Assembly: GCA_050084985.1 (NCBI GenBank)
Contig: JBITNC010000001.1
Location: 90,086,001 to 90,150,000, forward strand
Direction: 5' to 3'
Source of the DNA: Nageia nagi
Taxonomy: Eukaryota > Pinophyta
DNA length: 64,000 nucleotides
Position 1 is the stretch's first letter. Each line of letters opens with the position of its first letter. The notes below the pieces were generated by a model. That model was not told the DNA's origin. It did no database searches and was given only the letters and a program-made list of their open reading frames with translations. The position numbers and the translations under genes are program-made. This document shows positions 1-11,423 of this stretch, piece after piece.

Positions 1-14
1 CTATACTTACTAGT

Positions 15-752
15 ATGCCTTATACAATACCACAAGAGGAATTGGTTAAATTATTTAGTCAAAGTTGTCTAAGACCAATAGCTAGTGTTATCCAAATTCA
101 ACAACATAAGACTTTTGAAGAAGCTATTGCACAGGCAGTAGTTATAGAAAGAGTTAAAATTCAAGATGAAGAATTAAAGCTTAAGAAGAAGGAATACAAG
201 AAGGGTAATCAACATGAGAACACTAGTAAACAACCACAAAGTAATCAAATAGCTATGACAAAAGATTCTGGCCAAGCTTCAAAAATCGAAGAAAATGTTG
301 AACCTAAGCCTAAGAGAAATTTTACCCCATTATTAGAACCATTATCTGAAATACTTAAGAAATTATGTGATAATGGTATGATTACATTACCTGAAATAAA
401 ACTAGAGAATCCTAATGCTAAAGGGAAAAAATGGTATAGGGAGAATGAATTTTGTGCTTATCATAGACAAAAGGGACATAAGACAAATAGATGTCGAACT
501 TTACAACATAAAATTCAAGACTTGATAGATAGTGGAAAAATAGATGTGGATAATCCAGTTGTGCCTCCAAATCAAAATTTAGGGATATATCAAAATCCCT
601 TACCTTCACATCAGGCTAACAATGTGGTGATTATCCCAAATCAAATGAACTATACATGCAATGATAAGGATACACCATTTATAGGGACTGTAGATGATTC
701 AATACACATGATTGGTATAGCTACAAGAGCACAACAATATCAAGATAAATAA
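15..752 (+). pseudogene. Tat1 gag, C-terminal part
   Basis: Open frame of 245 codons that encodes the end of a Ty3/gypsy capsid/nucleocapsid protein; the N-terminal part lies before the window. A lysine- and glutamate-rich linker (residues about 45-100) precedes a zinc-knuckle-like stretch near residues 146-160 with the order Cys, His, His, Cys (CAYHRQKGHKTNRC), then HKIQDLIDSG. This block is typical of plant Tat gag proteins and probably packages element RNA. The listed start is simply the first Met visible. Downstream the frame breaks before protease begins, so gag and pol are no longer joined in one reading frame. Confidence 0.75.
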
Positions 753-1566
753 GATAACCCATGAAAAAATCAATCGATATCAAATCCAATTAATATACAA
801 CCTATACCTCCTCCACAACAACCTAAGGTTTCGATAAAGGGTGCTCTTCAATGACAATTAAAGATGTCTCTGGTTAAGATGACTTTATTTGAGCTATTAC
901 AATCAGTCTGGGAGTTATAGGGAAGCCATGAATCAAATTCTATAAGAAATTCAAGTAGATATTAGTAACCTCGATAATTTTATTTCAATAGTTGAAAGTT
1001 TGAAGATATCTCAACAACCTAGTATTACCTTTTACGAACAAAAAAAATTAAAAAATGATGGACAAGGCAGACTTGATCCACCTTTACATATAATGGGTAT
1101 AGTGGAGGGGAAATTGTTTAAAAGAATTCTGATAGATGAAGGTTCGGCTATAAATATAATCTCAAAGGCTGCATATAAAAATTTGAATCTATTAGATTTG
1201 CTTATCTTAGCTCCTTCTTTACAAATTAGGGTGTTTAATGATGCAGTGTGTTCAACTTTGGGATCAATCATGCTACTAATTACAGTAGGGGCTAAAACCA
1301 TGCAAAATTTATTACATATAATTGAAGGAAACATTATACAATACAATGTTCTTTTAGGACAGCCCATGGATTAGAGAAATGCAATGTGTCCCATCAACCT
1401 ACCATGGATGTTTAAAATACATCTACAAAGATAAAGTTCATTGTGTGTTTAGGGATCTAGATCCTTATTCACATTGTAATTTAATTTTCAATCCAAACAA
1501 AGTAACATTACCGTATCCTAACTTATCAACCATATTAATGAACAAAAATACGATCAGTCTAAAGTT
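753..1566 (+). pseudogene. Tat1 aspartic protease, decayed
   Basis: After a stop at 750 the next recognisable block is an open frame at 1000-1374. Its active-site region reads LIDEGSAIN, where family members normally have D-G-G or D-S-G, so the Asp remains but the next residue is Glu. The segment ends in VLLGQPMD, the usual closing motif of retroviral-type aspartic proteases, directly before a stop. A further 69-codon frame at 1379-1588 continues toward the pol linker. The protease would cut the polyprotein; the altered active site and stops make this copy non-functional. Confidence 0.75.
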
Positions 1567-3042
1567 ATGCAAGGAAAAAGTGATATAGCTATACAGGATA
1601 AAGATACTTGGGAAAAGGTTGCTAAGACTTTAGACGAAAAATATGGAGCTTCTTCATCAAAACATGTGAATGCTACATCTAATAATGATTCATCTAGTGT
1701 ATATCCAGTGAAAGTTAAATTAATGGATTTAGGGATGGGAGAATATGATGTAGATGATGTGGTATTTAATATACCATCATTACAAGAAGTGGGTAAAGCA
1801 TTTGAATCACCTAGTGTGATTGGACAAATAGTACCTTTAGGAGAGGCACCTAATCAGACAATGTTTATATATGTAGGAATAGTAGATCCGGTGTCAACAA
1901 TACCCAATCAAACATATGAAGGAAATTTCGATAATGATATGAAATATTTATCACCTTGTTCAAGAACATTTGTCTTAAACTATTTTAACAAATGTAATTG
2001 GCAAGGACGAGGATTGGGTCGGTATGAGCATGGTCCACGAGAAATAATTGAATTACAATATCAAGATCCCACTGATAAAAGGGGATTAGGTTATCAAAAT
2101 GATTATAAAAGTTTTACTAAATTAGAAGAAGAGAATTTGGATTATAATGAAGAGATTTTAGAGAAAGAATCCATAGTACAAGGAAGTGTTGATATAAGAG
2201 AAGAACAGTTAAGTGAAATGGATGTCTTAGAAGGAGTCAAAGCGCTCTTCATAAATAATATTGAGCCACCCCGAAATCATTCATGCTCACCAAACAATAT
2301 ACAAGAAAAAATAAATAGAAATGTCGAATCATCAATCAATCCATGTTTCGATATACCATCAGTAAATATGGTTATAATAAAAGAGAATGATGTTAAAGAT
2401 CAAAATAATGAACAAATAGATGAAGCCAACGAAAATCAAAACTTAATTAAAATAATAGCCGATACTTCTACAGACGAAGTAATTGCCGATTTTTCCCTTA
2501 TATCATCCAATCCTTCGGTACACGAATTCAAAAATGTAGATTACATATTTGATTCCTATAAAGATCAAATATGCATGAATGAGCAAGTTCAAGAATGTGA
2601 TGAAGAGTATAGCGTTAACGATAATGGTTGGATACCGGTACCGAATCAATTAGAAGAAGGGTCGCATATGCTTACTAAAAAGGTCTTAGAAATAAATATT
2701 AGTAATGATCCTCAAAATCCTAAAATAATTCAATTAGGAGAAAACCTCACGGAGATTGAACAAGAAGAGATTATAACCTTATTAAAAGAATGGGAAAAGG
2801 TCTTTGCATGGTCATATGCGGACGTGCCTGGAATAGACCTTAAGCTAGTGGTGCATAATTTAGCCTTAAAGTCTGATGCTAAACTGATTAAACAGAAATT
2901 ATGTAAAATGCATCCTACTATAGCATTAATGGTAAAAGAAGAGCTTCAGAAATTGTTAGAAGCCAAATTTATACAACCTATAGATTATTCAGATTGGATA
3001 TCTAATATGGTACCTGTGAAAAAACCAAGTGGAAAAATATGA
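1567..3042 (+). pseudogene. Tat1 pol: linker, G-patch-like segment and RT N-terminus
   Basis: A 491-codon open frame. About residues 148-180 form a G-patch-like stretch (GRGLGRYEHG, then KRGLGY), a module known between protease and RT in some plant Tat elements and thought to bind nucleic acid. A long acidic, Asn-rich linker with no recognisable domain follows. From about residue 405 the RT begins (KVFAWSYADVPGID, then SDWISNMVPVKKPSGKI). The frame closes with TGA at 3040-3042, inside RT where the next residues (ICIDFCDLNKACPKDD) continue in the same frame, so this is a nonsense mutation and not a natural end. Confidence 0.85.
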
Positions 3043-4194
3043 ATATGCATAGATTTCTGTGATCTTAATAAAGCTTGTCCTAAGGATGACTTCCCTCTAC
3101 CTAACATTGATAGTTTGGTAGATTCAATAGCAGGACATGATATGTTATCATTAATGGATGGATTCTCTGGTTATAATCAAATAAAAATAGCTCCTGAAGA
3201 TCAACATAAAATGGCCTTTATAACTTTGTGGGGTATCTTTTGTTATAAAGTTATGCCTTTTGGATTAAAAAATGCTTGGGCGACTTATCAAAGGGCTATG
3301 ACTTATATATTCCATGATTATATGCACAACATAGTAGAAGATTATGTTGATGATTTGTTGGTTAGATCAAAACATCGAATAGATCATGGAAAAGACCTAA
3401 TTAAAGTTTTAGATAGATTATTAGAACATAAAGTAAGATTAAATCCAAGAAAGTGTGTTTTTGGTGTAACTTCGGGAAAACTATTAGGATTTATTGTGTC
3501 TCGATGAGGAATTGAAATAGATCCTAATAAAATGAAGGTAGTAGTAGACATGCCACCTCCTGCAAATCTAAAACAATTACAGAGTTTACAGGGTAAGTTA
3601 CAAGCCATCAGAAGGTTTATAGCTCAACTTTCTGATAAATGTAAACCATTGACAAAACTATTAAAAAAGGGAGTAGAATATTATTGGGGTAAAGAGCAAC
3701 AAGATGCGTTCGATGAAATTAAAAGATATTTATTATCTCCTCCTATATTAAGTCCACCAAGAAAAGCTATACCCTTTTTGTTATACATTTCTGCTACTGA
3801 AACTGCCTTAGGAACAATGCTTGCTCAGAAGAATGAACATAATAAAGAGCAAGCTATATATTACCTGAGTAGAACATTGGTGGACTATGAGATTAAATAT
3901 ATATATTTGGAAAAATTATGTCTTGTTGTCATTTTTGCTACTAAAAAACTTCGATATTATATGCTCAATCATACAACGTATGTCATCTCTAAAGATGATC
4001 CCTTGAAATATATGATGAATAAAACCTATCAAAATTCAAGAACTGCAAAGTGGATAATGCACCTAACTGAATTTGATTTGCATTTTATTGGAAAAAAATC
4101 AATAAAAGGTCAAGCGATTGCCAATTATCTCACTGACGCTCCATTACAAGATGATAAACCACTTGTCATTGAATTACCTGATGACGGGATATTT
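3043..4194 (+). pseudogene. Tat1 pol: RT core and retroviral-type RNase H
   Basis: Continues in the frame of the preceding segment. The RT fingers and palm are clear: LMDGFSGYNQI, MPFGLKNAWATYQRAM and the catalytic YVDD at about 3342-3353. A TGA at 3505-3507 interrupts the thumb. RNase H follows (DAFDEIKRYLLSPPILSPP, then AIYYLSRTL and YEIKYIYLEK). The first catalytic-position motif reads LYISATETALG, where family members usually have Asp, so this RNase H is probably impaired. RT copies element RNA into DNA and RNase H removes the template. The two premature stops inactivate the copy. Confidence 0.9.
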
Positions 4195-4691
4195 CAACTA
4201 GATGAAATTGAAATACCTGTAGAACCCGAAGATGAGTGGGATATGACAATACACTTTGATGGTTCTCGATGTGAACAAGGTGGTGGAGCAGGTGTCATAT
4301 TTATAACACCGCAAGGAATCCCTATACCGTATTCATTTAAACTTAAATTTCATGTACTAATAATAATGCAGAATACGAAGCTTTGATATTAGCATTGAAA
4401 ACCGCTATTAAATTAAAACTCAAAAGAATTAAAATTATTGGAGATTCTTTACTCATCGTAAATCAAGTGAAAGGAATCTATCAATGTAAAGAGCCTTTAC
4501 TTCAAAAGTATAAAGCGTTAGTTGAGGAATTATTAAAATCTTTTGATCAATTTAGTATAGAAGTAGCACCGAGATCATCTAATAGATTTGCAGATGCTAT
4601 GGCTTCTATTGGATCTCTTATCCCGGAATATCCTAAAAAATCATCAATTCAAGTCGAAAAAATTCAATTGTCTCAATCATCATTACAATAG
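4195..4691 (+). pseudogene. Tat1 second (archaeal/plant-type) RNase H, downstream of the first
   Basis: A second RNase H follows the first without a gap: IHFDGSRCEQGGGAGVIF carries the first Asp, NAEYEALILALK the Glu, GDSLLIVNQV the next Asp and RFADAMAS the last Asp. A frameshift near 4350-4380 separates the first motif from the rest, so the domain is split between two frames. Carrying both a retroviral-type and a plant/archaeal-type RNase H marks the Tat lineage of Ty3/gypsy. Here the order is RT, RNase H, second RNase H, integrase, which contrasts with the Tat2 element at 40621-55343. Confidence 0.85.
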
Positions 4692-6000
4692 GAAGATGAA
4701 GAACAAAGTGTATTAAATATTGACGTAACGGATAAAGATAATTGGTACCAAGAATTGATAGACTTTTTAAAATTTGGAACTCTTCCCGTAAACCTTAATA
4801 AATCATCACGACGAGCATTTAAAATTAAAGCGACTAAATATTGTTTGATAGGGGATATCCTGCATCGATGAAATTTCAATGGTATATTACTTAGATGCCT
4901 TGAACGGAATGATATTAAAAAAGCTATATCCTCCACTCATGATGGAGTATGGGAGGACATTTTAATGGTGTTGCAATTGTAAAGCAATTAATACGGATGG
5001 GGTATTATTGGCCTACTATGGAAAAAGATTGTTGTGAATATGTTAAAAAGTGCTTTAAATATCAACAATATGTGCATTTATTTTCACAACCGTCTCAAGA
5101 GCTACATCCTATACAATCACTTTGGCCATTCTCTAAATGGGCCTTAGATTTAATAGGACAAATTACACCTACATCCTCTGGTGGACACAAGTTCATCATT
5201 ACAGCAACTGAATATTTTACTAAATGGATAGAGGCTATTCCCATGACTTCCACCACTGGGGCACGAATCGCTGAATTTATAGAAAATTATATTATATGCA
5301 GATTCGATATACCGAACCAATTAATTATGGATAATGGAAAGAATTTTAAAAATAAGGATGTAAAACATATATGTGACAAGTATGAAATTAAACAAAGTTT
5401 TTCTACTCCGTATTATCTGCAAGGCAATGGACAGGCAGAGGCTACTAACAAAACTATTCGAAACATCTTAGCAAAAATAGTAAATGATTCTCATAAAGAT
5501 TGGCATATGCAAATACTAAAAGCCTTATGGGCTTATCGTACCAGTATACACACTCCCATTGGGGCAACACCATTCTCTTTAGTATATGGAACAGAAGCCA
5601 TCCTACCCATAGAGCTTGAGATACCATCCCTTAGAGTAAATCTAAGTGAGCAAAATGTTGATGAGGAAGCAAGACAAACTCGCTTAGATCAGTTATTACT
5701 CCTAGATGAAAAATGTATTAATGCTTTAGAGCACATGCATGTTTATCAGAGGAGGATAAAATGAGCTTTTGATAAAAAGGCTCTAATTTGTGAATTCAAA
5801 ATAGGTGATTTGGTCTTAAAATAAAATCAACAAACTTCACGACTAGAACGACAGCTTAGAGATAAGTTTGCTCCAAATTGGTTAGGACCGTACATCATTA
5901 AGAAAAAATTTGGTAAGGGAACTTATCATTTATCATATTTAGAAGGAAATGAAGAGCGTCAACCTATAAATATCATGCATCTCCGACCCTTCTATACATA
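4692..6000 (+). pseudogene. Tat1 integrase
   Basis: The zinc-binding N-terminus is split by a frameshift near 4945 (HDGV on one side, GGHFNGVAIVKQLI on the other) and ends with KKCFKYQQYVH. The DDE core lies at about 5140-5470: LDLIGQI (Asp), MDNGKNF (Asp) and GNGQAEATNK (Glu), so all three catalytic residues survive. After a stop at 5761-5763 the C-terminal GPY/F-type module is readable to about 6000 (WLGPYIIKKKFGKGTYHL, then INIMHLRPFY). It inserts element cDNA into the chromosome. The two second-position Cys residues are hard to place because of drift. The protein is broken by at least one frameshift and two stops. Confidence 0.85.
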
Positions 6001-6018
6001 AAAAAAAAAGAGGGAAAA
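6000..6018 (+). other. Purine tract directly after Tat1 pol
   Basis: A run of A followed by GAGGGAAAAG ends immediately before TGTACG. It has the form of a polypurine tract used to prime plus-strand DNA, but similarity to an LTR does not follow, so it may be an internal tract or a relic. Confidence 0.35.
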
Positions 6019-6149
6019 GTGTACGTTAGTTTTCCTTTGTTTTATTTTTTTATTAAAACAATAAATAAATAAAATATTAATATTTTTCAAATGTTAATGA
6101 TTAAAATAGAAAGATGAATCTGGCAAAGGAATCTGCTGAAGGTAGCTTC

Positions 6150-7324
6150 GTGCAACCATAAGTATGATTTCCACCACCCAGATATCCAGGTGACTTCGCA
6201 TTAACATATTTGAAACATAAATTTGATATGAATCTCTTGAATTATTTATGGTTGACTATTGATGAGCAATATGAAAGAACATATAATATGTTTTGTGGTA
6301 GGAATACTGGTTGGGAAGTCACTTTCTTTCGATATGAAGCCTGTATTAATTTAGGCCCACAAATCTATTCCACCCATATGAAATGAATATCCCAAGAAAT
6401 AATGGCCTTTTGTCTACAATGGCCTTATGGAATGCCGAGGATCAACATAAGGTGTCAATTAATGAAGCCTTCACTCCTTTTAGCTAGGATGAAATGCGTT
6501 GAATAATTAACTAAAAACCTGGAATGGATGGATGAACTTTTACCTTATTTACCTCATAAAAGGGTGACTTATGACTTTTCAAATGCGTTTATGGCCTTCC
6601 CTCCTAGAACACCACAACAATACTATAGATAAATCAACAGATTCTCTCACATACAAATGCGATCCATAATTAGGAAAGAAAGTTGGAAGAAAGGAAAGCT
6701 TACTGTATTGCTGAACTTACAATGATAAATCAAATAAAGGTTAGAAATGAGATTATCAAAAAATTATCAAAAGGACATAAAGTATAGAATAATGGAAATT
6801 ATCTTCCTGGGTTCGAAAGTAGGTATGATAAAGATCTATTTATGAAAGTTATGCGTAACATTCCTACTCCTTTGTATTCAAACATCTTTTCCATGCCTAT
6901 CAAAATTCAACAAAAATTGGCCTTGACATTCTATGATACACGCAAATCTTACGGTTGGGATGTCCAAATAAATAGATCTCAGGCTATCATTTTTATCGAC
7001 GCATTTGAACTATGGTGTTCTCCTAAATCAGAATATGACTTGATGATATATTTCTATCTCCTGTGGCCTATAGAAAAGCCTAAGATCATAATTGATTGTA
7101 CTCACAACCTGACCTTCAAACACCAAGAATGAAACATCTCAATCATACAAACTGTGACCTCCGAACACTTAGATTATTGTGTTCCCAAAATTTATCATAA
7201 TCAAGTGATATTAGATTTTAGTTTTTTGTTTAATTCAACACATTGGTCATTTAATCCTAAGGCAGTTCAAACTCGATTTGAATGCATCCTGAATAGATTC
7301 TCGAGAAAAATGATAAAATCCTAA
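6150..7324 (+). pseudogene. Tat1 extra ORF on the same strand, between pol and 3' LTR, unknown function
   Basis: Protein-like reading continues for more than 1 kb after pol, with scattered stops and probable frameshifts. The first readable block (6156-6630) contains RYPGDFALTYLKHKFDMN, then NTGWEVTFFRYEAC, NLEWMDELLPYLP and SNAFMAFPP in one frame with three stops. The second block (about 6820-7324) contains MKVMRNIPTPLYSN, KLALTFYDTRKSYGW, ELWCSPKSEYD and HWSFNPKAVQTRFE, with one stop at 7130. I do not recognise a domain. Low-complexity chance reading is unlikely because the residues are mixed and hydrophobic positions are regular. Extra ORFs after pol are known in plant Tat elements, so an accessory protein is the natural reading, not a proven one. 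Confidence 0.5.
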
Positions 7325-7878
7325 AAAATAGAAAAATTATAAAATCCTAAAAATTTGAAAAATATAAAATACAAAAAAATCATAAAATTATAAAATCTAC
7401 CTAGATGGAAACATCTAGAGGTCATTTAGCAATAGGGTGCCCTGCCCTTGTATGATGTAAGTATATGTTGCATGTCATTGTAAAAGTGGTTATCCAGTAA
7501 ATGTGTAATGTGTGAAAAGGTCATTTTAGAATAACCTCCTTGTTATCACCACATTCACTTTATATTTTCTTTCATAAAGAAATGATATACCATAGATGAT
7601 AGAAAAACATAAAGTTTATGTTTGAGGGAAAATCTATAAACTCCAAGCACTTATAACATTAAAAAATTCAAAGAGAATTTGAATGAAATCATTCTAAGAG
7701 ACATTAGGAGTGAAAGTTATGTGTCTATCCTATTATTCGCTCCATCTCGAACCCAAGAATCATTTGATAGTAAAAAAAAAAAAAAAAAAAGAGAGAAGAA
7801 AGAGAAAAGAGATGACAAAAAAAAACAAAAAAAAGGGAAAGTGCTACATAGATTCTTGGGTTATAGCGAGATTGAGGG
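7325..7878 (+). other. Tat1 spacer with long purine-rich tract
   Basis: No gene seen. AT-rich with repeats of AAAATCCTAAAAA near 7310-7390. From about 7769 to 7841 almost every base is a purine (A runs with GAGAGAAG), resembling an enlarged polypurine tract. The nested gypsy element begins 38 bases downstream. Confidence 0.5.
7874..7878. repeat. Target-site duplication GAGGG, left
   Basis: Identical to 11419-11423 on the other side of the nested gypsy element. Confidence 0.9.
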
Positions 7879-8483
7879 TGATCCAGGTGGATATTGGTGA
7901 CCATCCACCTATTCCACTTGGGCTCCCACCATTGTCTCTTTTAGTTTGTCAGTTTTGGCATAACTTACTATTTTTAGCAATTTTTTGGGTCCTGAACTTC
8001 CGAAGCTATTTTGAGGCCCTAAATGATGTTTTTTGGGATTCATCATTTTCCGATTCATAAAATGATATTCATCTTTAAAGTTGTAGTCCTCGAATATATC
8101 TTTCCAACGAGTTATCATGTGCATCAAACGGAGATAGTATGCAAAAGTTACATCCCTGGGAAGTTGACACACCAATTTACCCAAACGGGGTCCATAGTTT
8201 TGGTACTTCATCTCCTAAGGTTAGGTTTTTGGGATGTTTAGGTTCTCCATTATTTCTCAATAATAAATAGGCCTTGAGCCTCATTGTAATAGAGTTCGAA
8301 AGCCTGTAGTCGCAACATCTCTTCTCAGAGATAGCTACTAGTGCTCTAGCTAGTTTTCTTTCCATTCTGTCTATAAGCAAATTTCATTCTATGACATTAA
8401 TGGAATGAAGTGTTATTTCTGCTACATCTCTATATTTATGGTTATATGTTTATTCTATTACATTCCTACATAAATTCAGATCA
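7879..8483 (+). repeat. 5' LTR of nested gypsy
   Basis: 605 bp, TGATCC to AGATCA, nearly identical to 10814-11418. It ends one base before the primer binding site. AATAATAAATAG near 8259-8270 is the most TATA/poly(A)-like stretch. Confidence 0.95.
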
Positions 8484-8484
8484 G

Positions 8485-8496
8485 TGGTATCAGAGC
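8485..8496 (+). other. Primer binding site, initiator Met-tRNA
   Basis: TGGTATCAGAGC, the standard Met-tRNA primer site of plant LTR elements, one base after the LTR. Confidence 0.9.
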
Positions 8497-8529
8497 GGTC
8501 TACTTTTTTCTTGATCCTTCTTTGCATGT

Positions 8530-9320
8530 CCCCAACAAGGTCAGGGTATAAGGAGTTAGGGCTTGATCTGGTGGAACCTTTGCAAGATCAACCTTGCAAA
8601 CCTCGATGGATTCCCATGGGGGATGAAAAGAAAGATGAGGGAGTAGGAGATCCTATCAAAATATTACTCAAGGAGGCCCTTGAAACACAAAGGAATGCGA
8701 TGATGGATAACTTTGCTCATATCCTTCAATGGCTACCCATTGGTAATGCATCTGCATCCAGTAGCCACTCTGGCATTGCAACTCCTTTTAAGGTACAAGT
8801 AAATTTTAACATTCCCATATTTGAGGGTCAAATAGATGCCGATGCTATAGATAGATGGTTGAATCTATTAGAAGGATATTTCTCTATGCATGACTTCTCA
8901 GATAGGGAGAAGATTATTTTTGCACTCCTCAAAGCTACCCCCCATGTTAAGGACTGGTGGGAAACCTACTGTGAGAACAAGGACCAGATAGAACCCTCTC
9001 TATTATCAGCTACACCAACTTGGAATTATTTTTGAGATGCCATAAAGGAATAGTACTATCCTGTGCGGAGCTTTGAGGATAAGTACATACAATGGACAAC
9101 ACTACAACAACAAAGGGATCAAGATGTGCATGAGCTAACGAATCTGTTCCATACCCTACGCATAAAGTTGGGTATCAAAGATTCAGAGAAACATTTGGTG
9201 CTAAAGTATCATAGATGTCTACACAAATACATTCAGGAGGAAATGGATTTCCTTAACATCTCCTCACTTGGTATGGCATATCGATATGCTGCCAAGATTG
9301 AGCAAAAATTCAAATAGAAG
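8530..9320 (+). pseudogene. Nested gypsy gag
   Basis: Capsid-type gag domain: IDRWLNLLEGYFSMHDFS followed by HVKDWWETY is the conserved core of plant gypsy gag. A stop at 9033-9035 splits it, and the frame resumes at 9063 (SFEDKYIQWTTLQQQRDQ) to a stop at 9316. An open frame already exists from 8484, but that overlaps the primer site, so translation more likely starts at MSPTRSG (about 8527) or MGDEKKDEG (about 8620). Downstream decayed reading gives a Cys/His cluster (WCEFHKSSTHNTSEC, about 9400-9444), the nucleocapsid knuckle. At least four stops make it inactive. Confidence 0.85.
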
Positions 9321-10320
9321 AAGCGAGACTTTGGATCTGCAAATCAAAAGCCATAAGAAAAGAACAACACCACAAAGCCAAAGAAGGACATAGGAAAGTG
9401 GTGTGAGTTCCATAAGAGCTCCACTCACAACACAAGTGAGTGTCGGGCCAAGTAGTTGCTAGTGGCTGAGATGAGGGCATCTGAGTCAGATGCATTCTTT
9501 GACTCTGAATTAGAACCTGAAAAGGGGAATGAAACTGGGAAACAAATTATTGATGCGGATCCCAATGCCATTGTTGCCACTATAAAGGTCTAGAAGGAGG
9601 AATTGGAAGATCCAGAGGAGGAGGAACATCTCTTCCACTCCTAGATGTGGGTAAAGGGCTCTCCTGTACAGTTCCTTATCAATAATGGGAGCCAAAAGAA
9701 CCTCATTTCAGCAGACATCATGAAGCAGTTGGGCTTGCTGACCATCGCTCACCCACATCCATACACCATCGGGTGGCTTCACCAAGGATGAGATCTTCGC
9801 ATCAGCCAACAGTGTTGCCTTCCCTATAGCATCAAGCCCTTCACGGATGAGGTATTATGTGATGTTGCTCCTATTGATGCTACTGATGTATTATTAGGAC
9901 AACCATACTTGTGGAAGTGTCATGCTGTGTATGATTCTCGACCTCGTGTTGTTATTATTACTTTGGGAAATAAGTTGTACAAGATACCAGAGGTACCACC
10001 TCCTATGGCTAACTCTTTGGTTACTGCAAAATAATGCAGTAAGCTCATTTCTCAAACCAGGAAATTTGCTTTCCTAATGATCTACCCCCAGGGCAAGAAG
10101 AAGACTATGGCCATGACCTCTAGATAGGGCCCCTCTGCACAACAACAACAAATGGATAAGGTTGTGGAGGAGTACGGGGACATCTTCACCTCACCCATAG
10201 GGGTTCCTCTACACTATCAGGTCAAGCACCCAATTGATCTAACCCCAGATGCACCGCTACCTAATGGACCAATCTATCGGTGCTCTATTTTGGAAAATAA
10301 TGAAATCAAGAGGCAAATTT
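9321..10320 (+). pseudogene. Nested gypsy protease and RT leader, decayed
   Basis: Same-strand reading continues from gag. A protease-like segment at about 9660-9730 reads FLINNGSQKNLIS, where the usual D-N-G-S-Q motif has lost its catalytic Asp to Asn. VLLGQPYLWK near 9892-9921 closes the domain. From about 10160 the conserved lead-in to RT is readable (EEYGDIFTSPIGVPLHYQVKHPIDL, shortened here to its start and end residues), up to ENNEIKRQI at about 10318, where similarity to RT stops abruptly. The rest of RT, RNase H and the integrase core are missing. Confidence 0.75.
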
Positions 10321-10802
10321 AGGGTAATTCAGCTCACATTCAGTCTGAAGTTGACAAAGCAAGTAGCTTCATTAAGCACATTCAACACATCCACCAATAG
10401 GTTCATGATATATTGGACAAAGCCAATGTGAAGTACAAGCAGCACCATGATCAACACCAAGTGCCACACAACTTCCAGGTGGGAGACAAAGTATGGCTAC
10501 ATTTGCAAAAGGAGCACCTCACTAGACCCCACTGCAAGCTTCGCCCGATCCGATACAGGCTATACACCATCACTAAGGCTGTAGAGAATAATGCTTTTGA
10601 GCTTGGGATTCCACCATTCCTTGGACTGCACCTAGTCTTCAATGTGGATTGCCTTCATCCTTACTTCCCACTTCTACTGGACACTTCGAACATTGCCGAA
10701 CAACTCCTGCACCAAGGAAAGTGGTTCACCAGGGACCAAGTTCAGCAAAACTTTCCTCATCTTATGGAGGAACTTAACATAATGGGGACCATTGCTTTCT
10801 AA
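10321..10802 (+). pseudogene. Nested gypsy integrase C-terminus, after internal deletion
   Basis: From about 10330 the sequence resumes in the C-terminal part of integrase: KANVKYKQHHDQHQVPH, then FQVGDKVWLHLQKE and FELGIPPFLGLH, a plant gypsy integrase tail. Open from 10413 to the stop at 10800-10802, immediately before the purine tract. The junction near 10320 therefore joins the start of RT to the end of integrase and removes what is normally over 2 kb. No mechanism is visible. Confidence 0.8.
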
Positions 10803-10813
10803 GGGGGGAGGAA
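10801..10813 (+). other. Polypurine tract of nested gypsy
   Basis: AAGGGGGGAGGAA directly before the 3' LTR. Confidence 0.9.
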
Positions 10814-11418
10814 TGATCTAGGTGGATATTGGTGACCATCCACCTATTCCACTTGGGCTCCCACCATTGTCTCTTTTAGTTTGTCAGTTTTGGCATAACT
10901 TACTATTTTTAGCAATTTTTTGGGTCCTGAACTTCCGAAGCTATTTTGAGGCCCTAAATGATTTTTTTGGGATTCATCATTTTCGATTTCATAAAATGAA
11001 ATTCATCTTTAAAGTTGTAGTCCTCGAATAGATCTTTCCAATGAGGTATCATGTGCATCAAACGGAGATAGTATGCAAAAGTTACATCCCTGGGAAGTTG
11101 ACACACCAATTTACCCAAACGGGGTCCATAGTTTTGGTACTTCATCTCCTAAGGTTAGGTTTTTGGGATGTTTAGGGTTCTCCATTATTTCTCAATAATA
11201 AATAGGCCTCGAGCCTCATTGTAATAGAGTTTGAAAGCCTATAGTCGCAACATCTCTTCTCAGAGATAGCTACTAGTGCTCTAGCTAGTTTTCTTTCCAT
11301 TCTATCTGTAAGCAAATTTCATTCTATGACATTAATGGAATGAAGTGTTATTTCTGCTACATCTCTATATTTATGGTTATATGTTTATTCTATTGCATTC
11401 CTACATAAATTCGGATCA
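10814..11418 (+). repeat. 3' LTR of nested gypsy
   Basis: 605 bp, matches 7879-8483 with about 16 differences, followed by the duplication GAGGG at 11419-11423. Confidence 0.95.
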
Positions 11419-11423
11419 GAGGG

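Larger units (their letters stand above)
7879..11418 (+). mobile_element. Nested Ty3/gypsy element with internal deletion
   Basis: Two 605-bp direct repeats begin TGATC(C/T)AGG and end GGATCA or AGATCA. They flank 2330 bp of internal sequence and are bounded by a perfect 5-bp duplication GAGGG (7874-7878 and 11419-11423). A Met-tRNA primer site follows the left LTR and a purine tract precedes the right one. By eye the LTRs differ at roughly 16 positions (about 2-3%). Only gag, protease, the beginning of RT and the C-terminus of integrase remain, so it cannot move on its own. It sits inside the spacer of Tat1. Confidence 0.95.
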
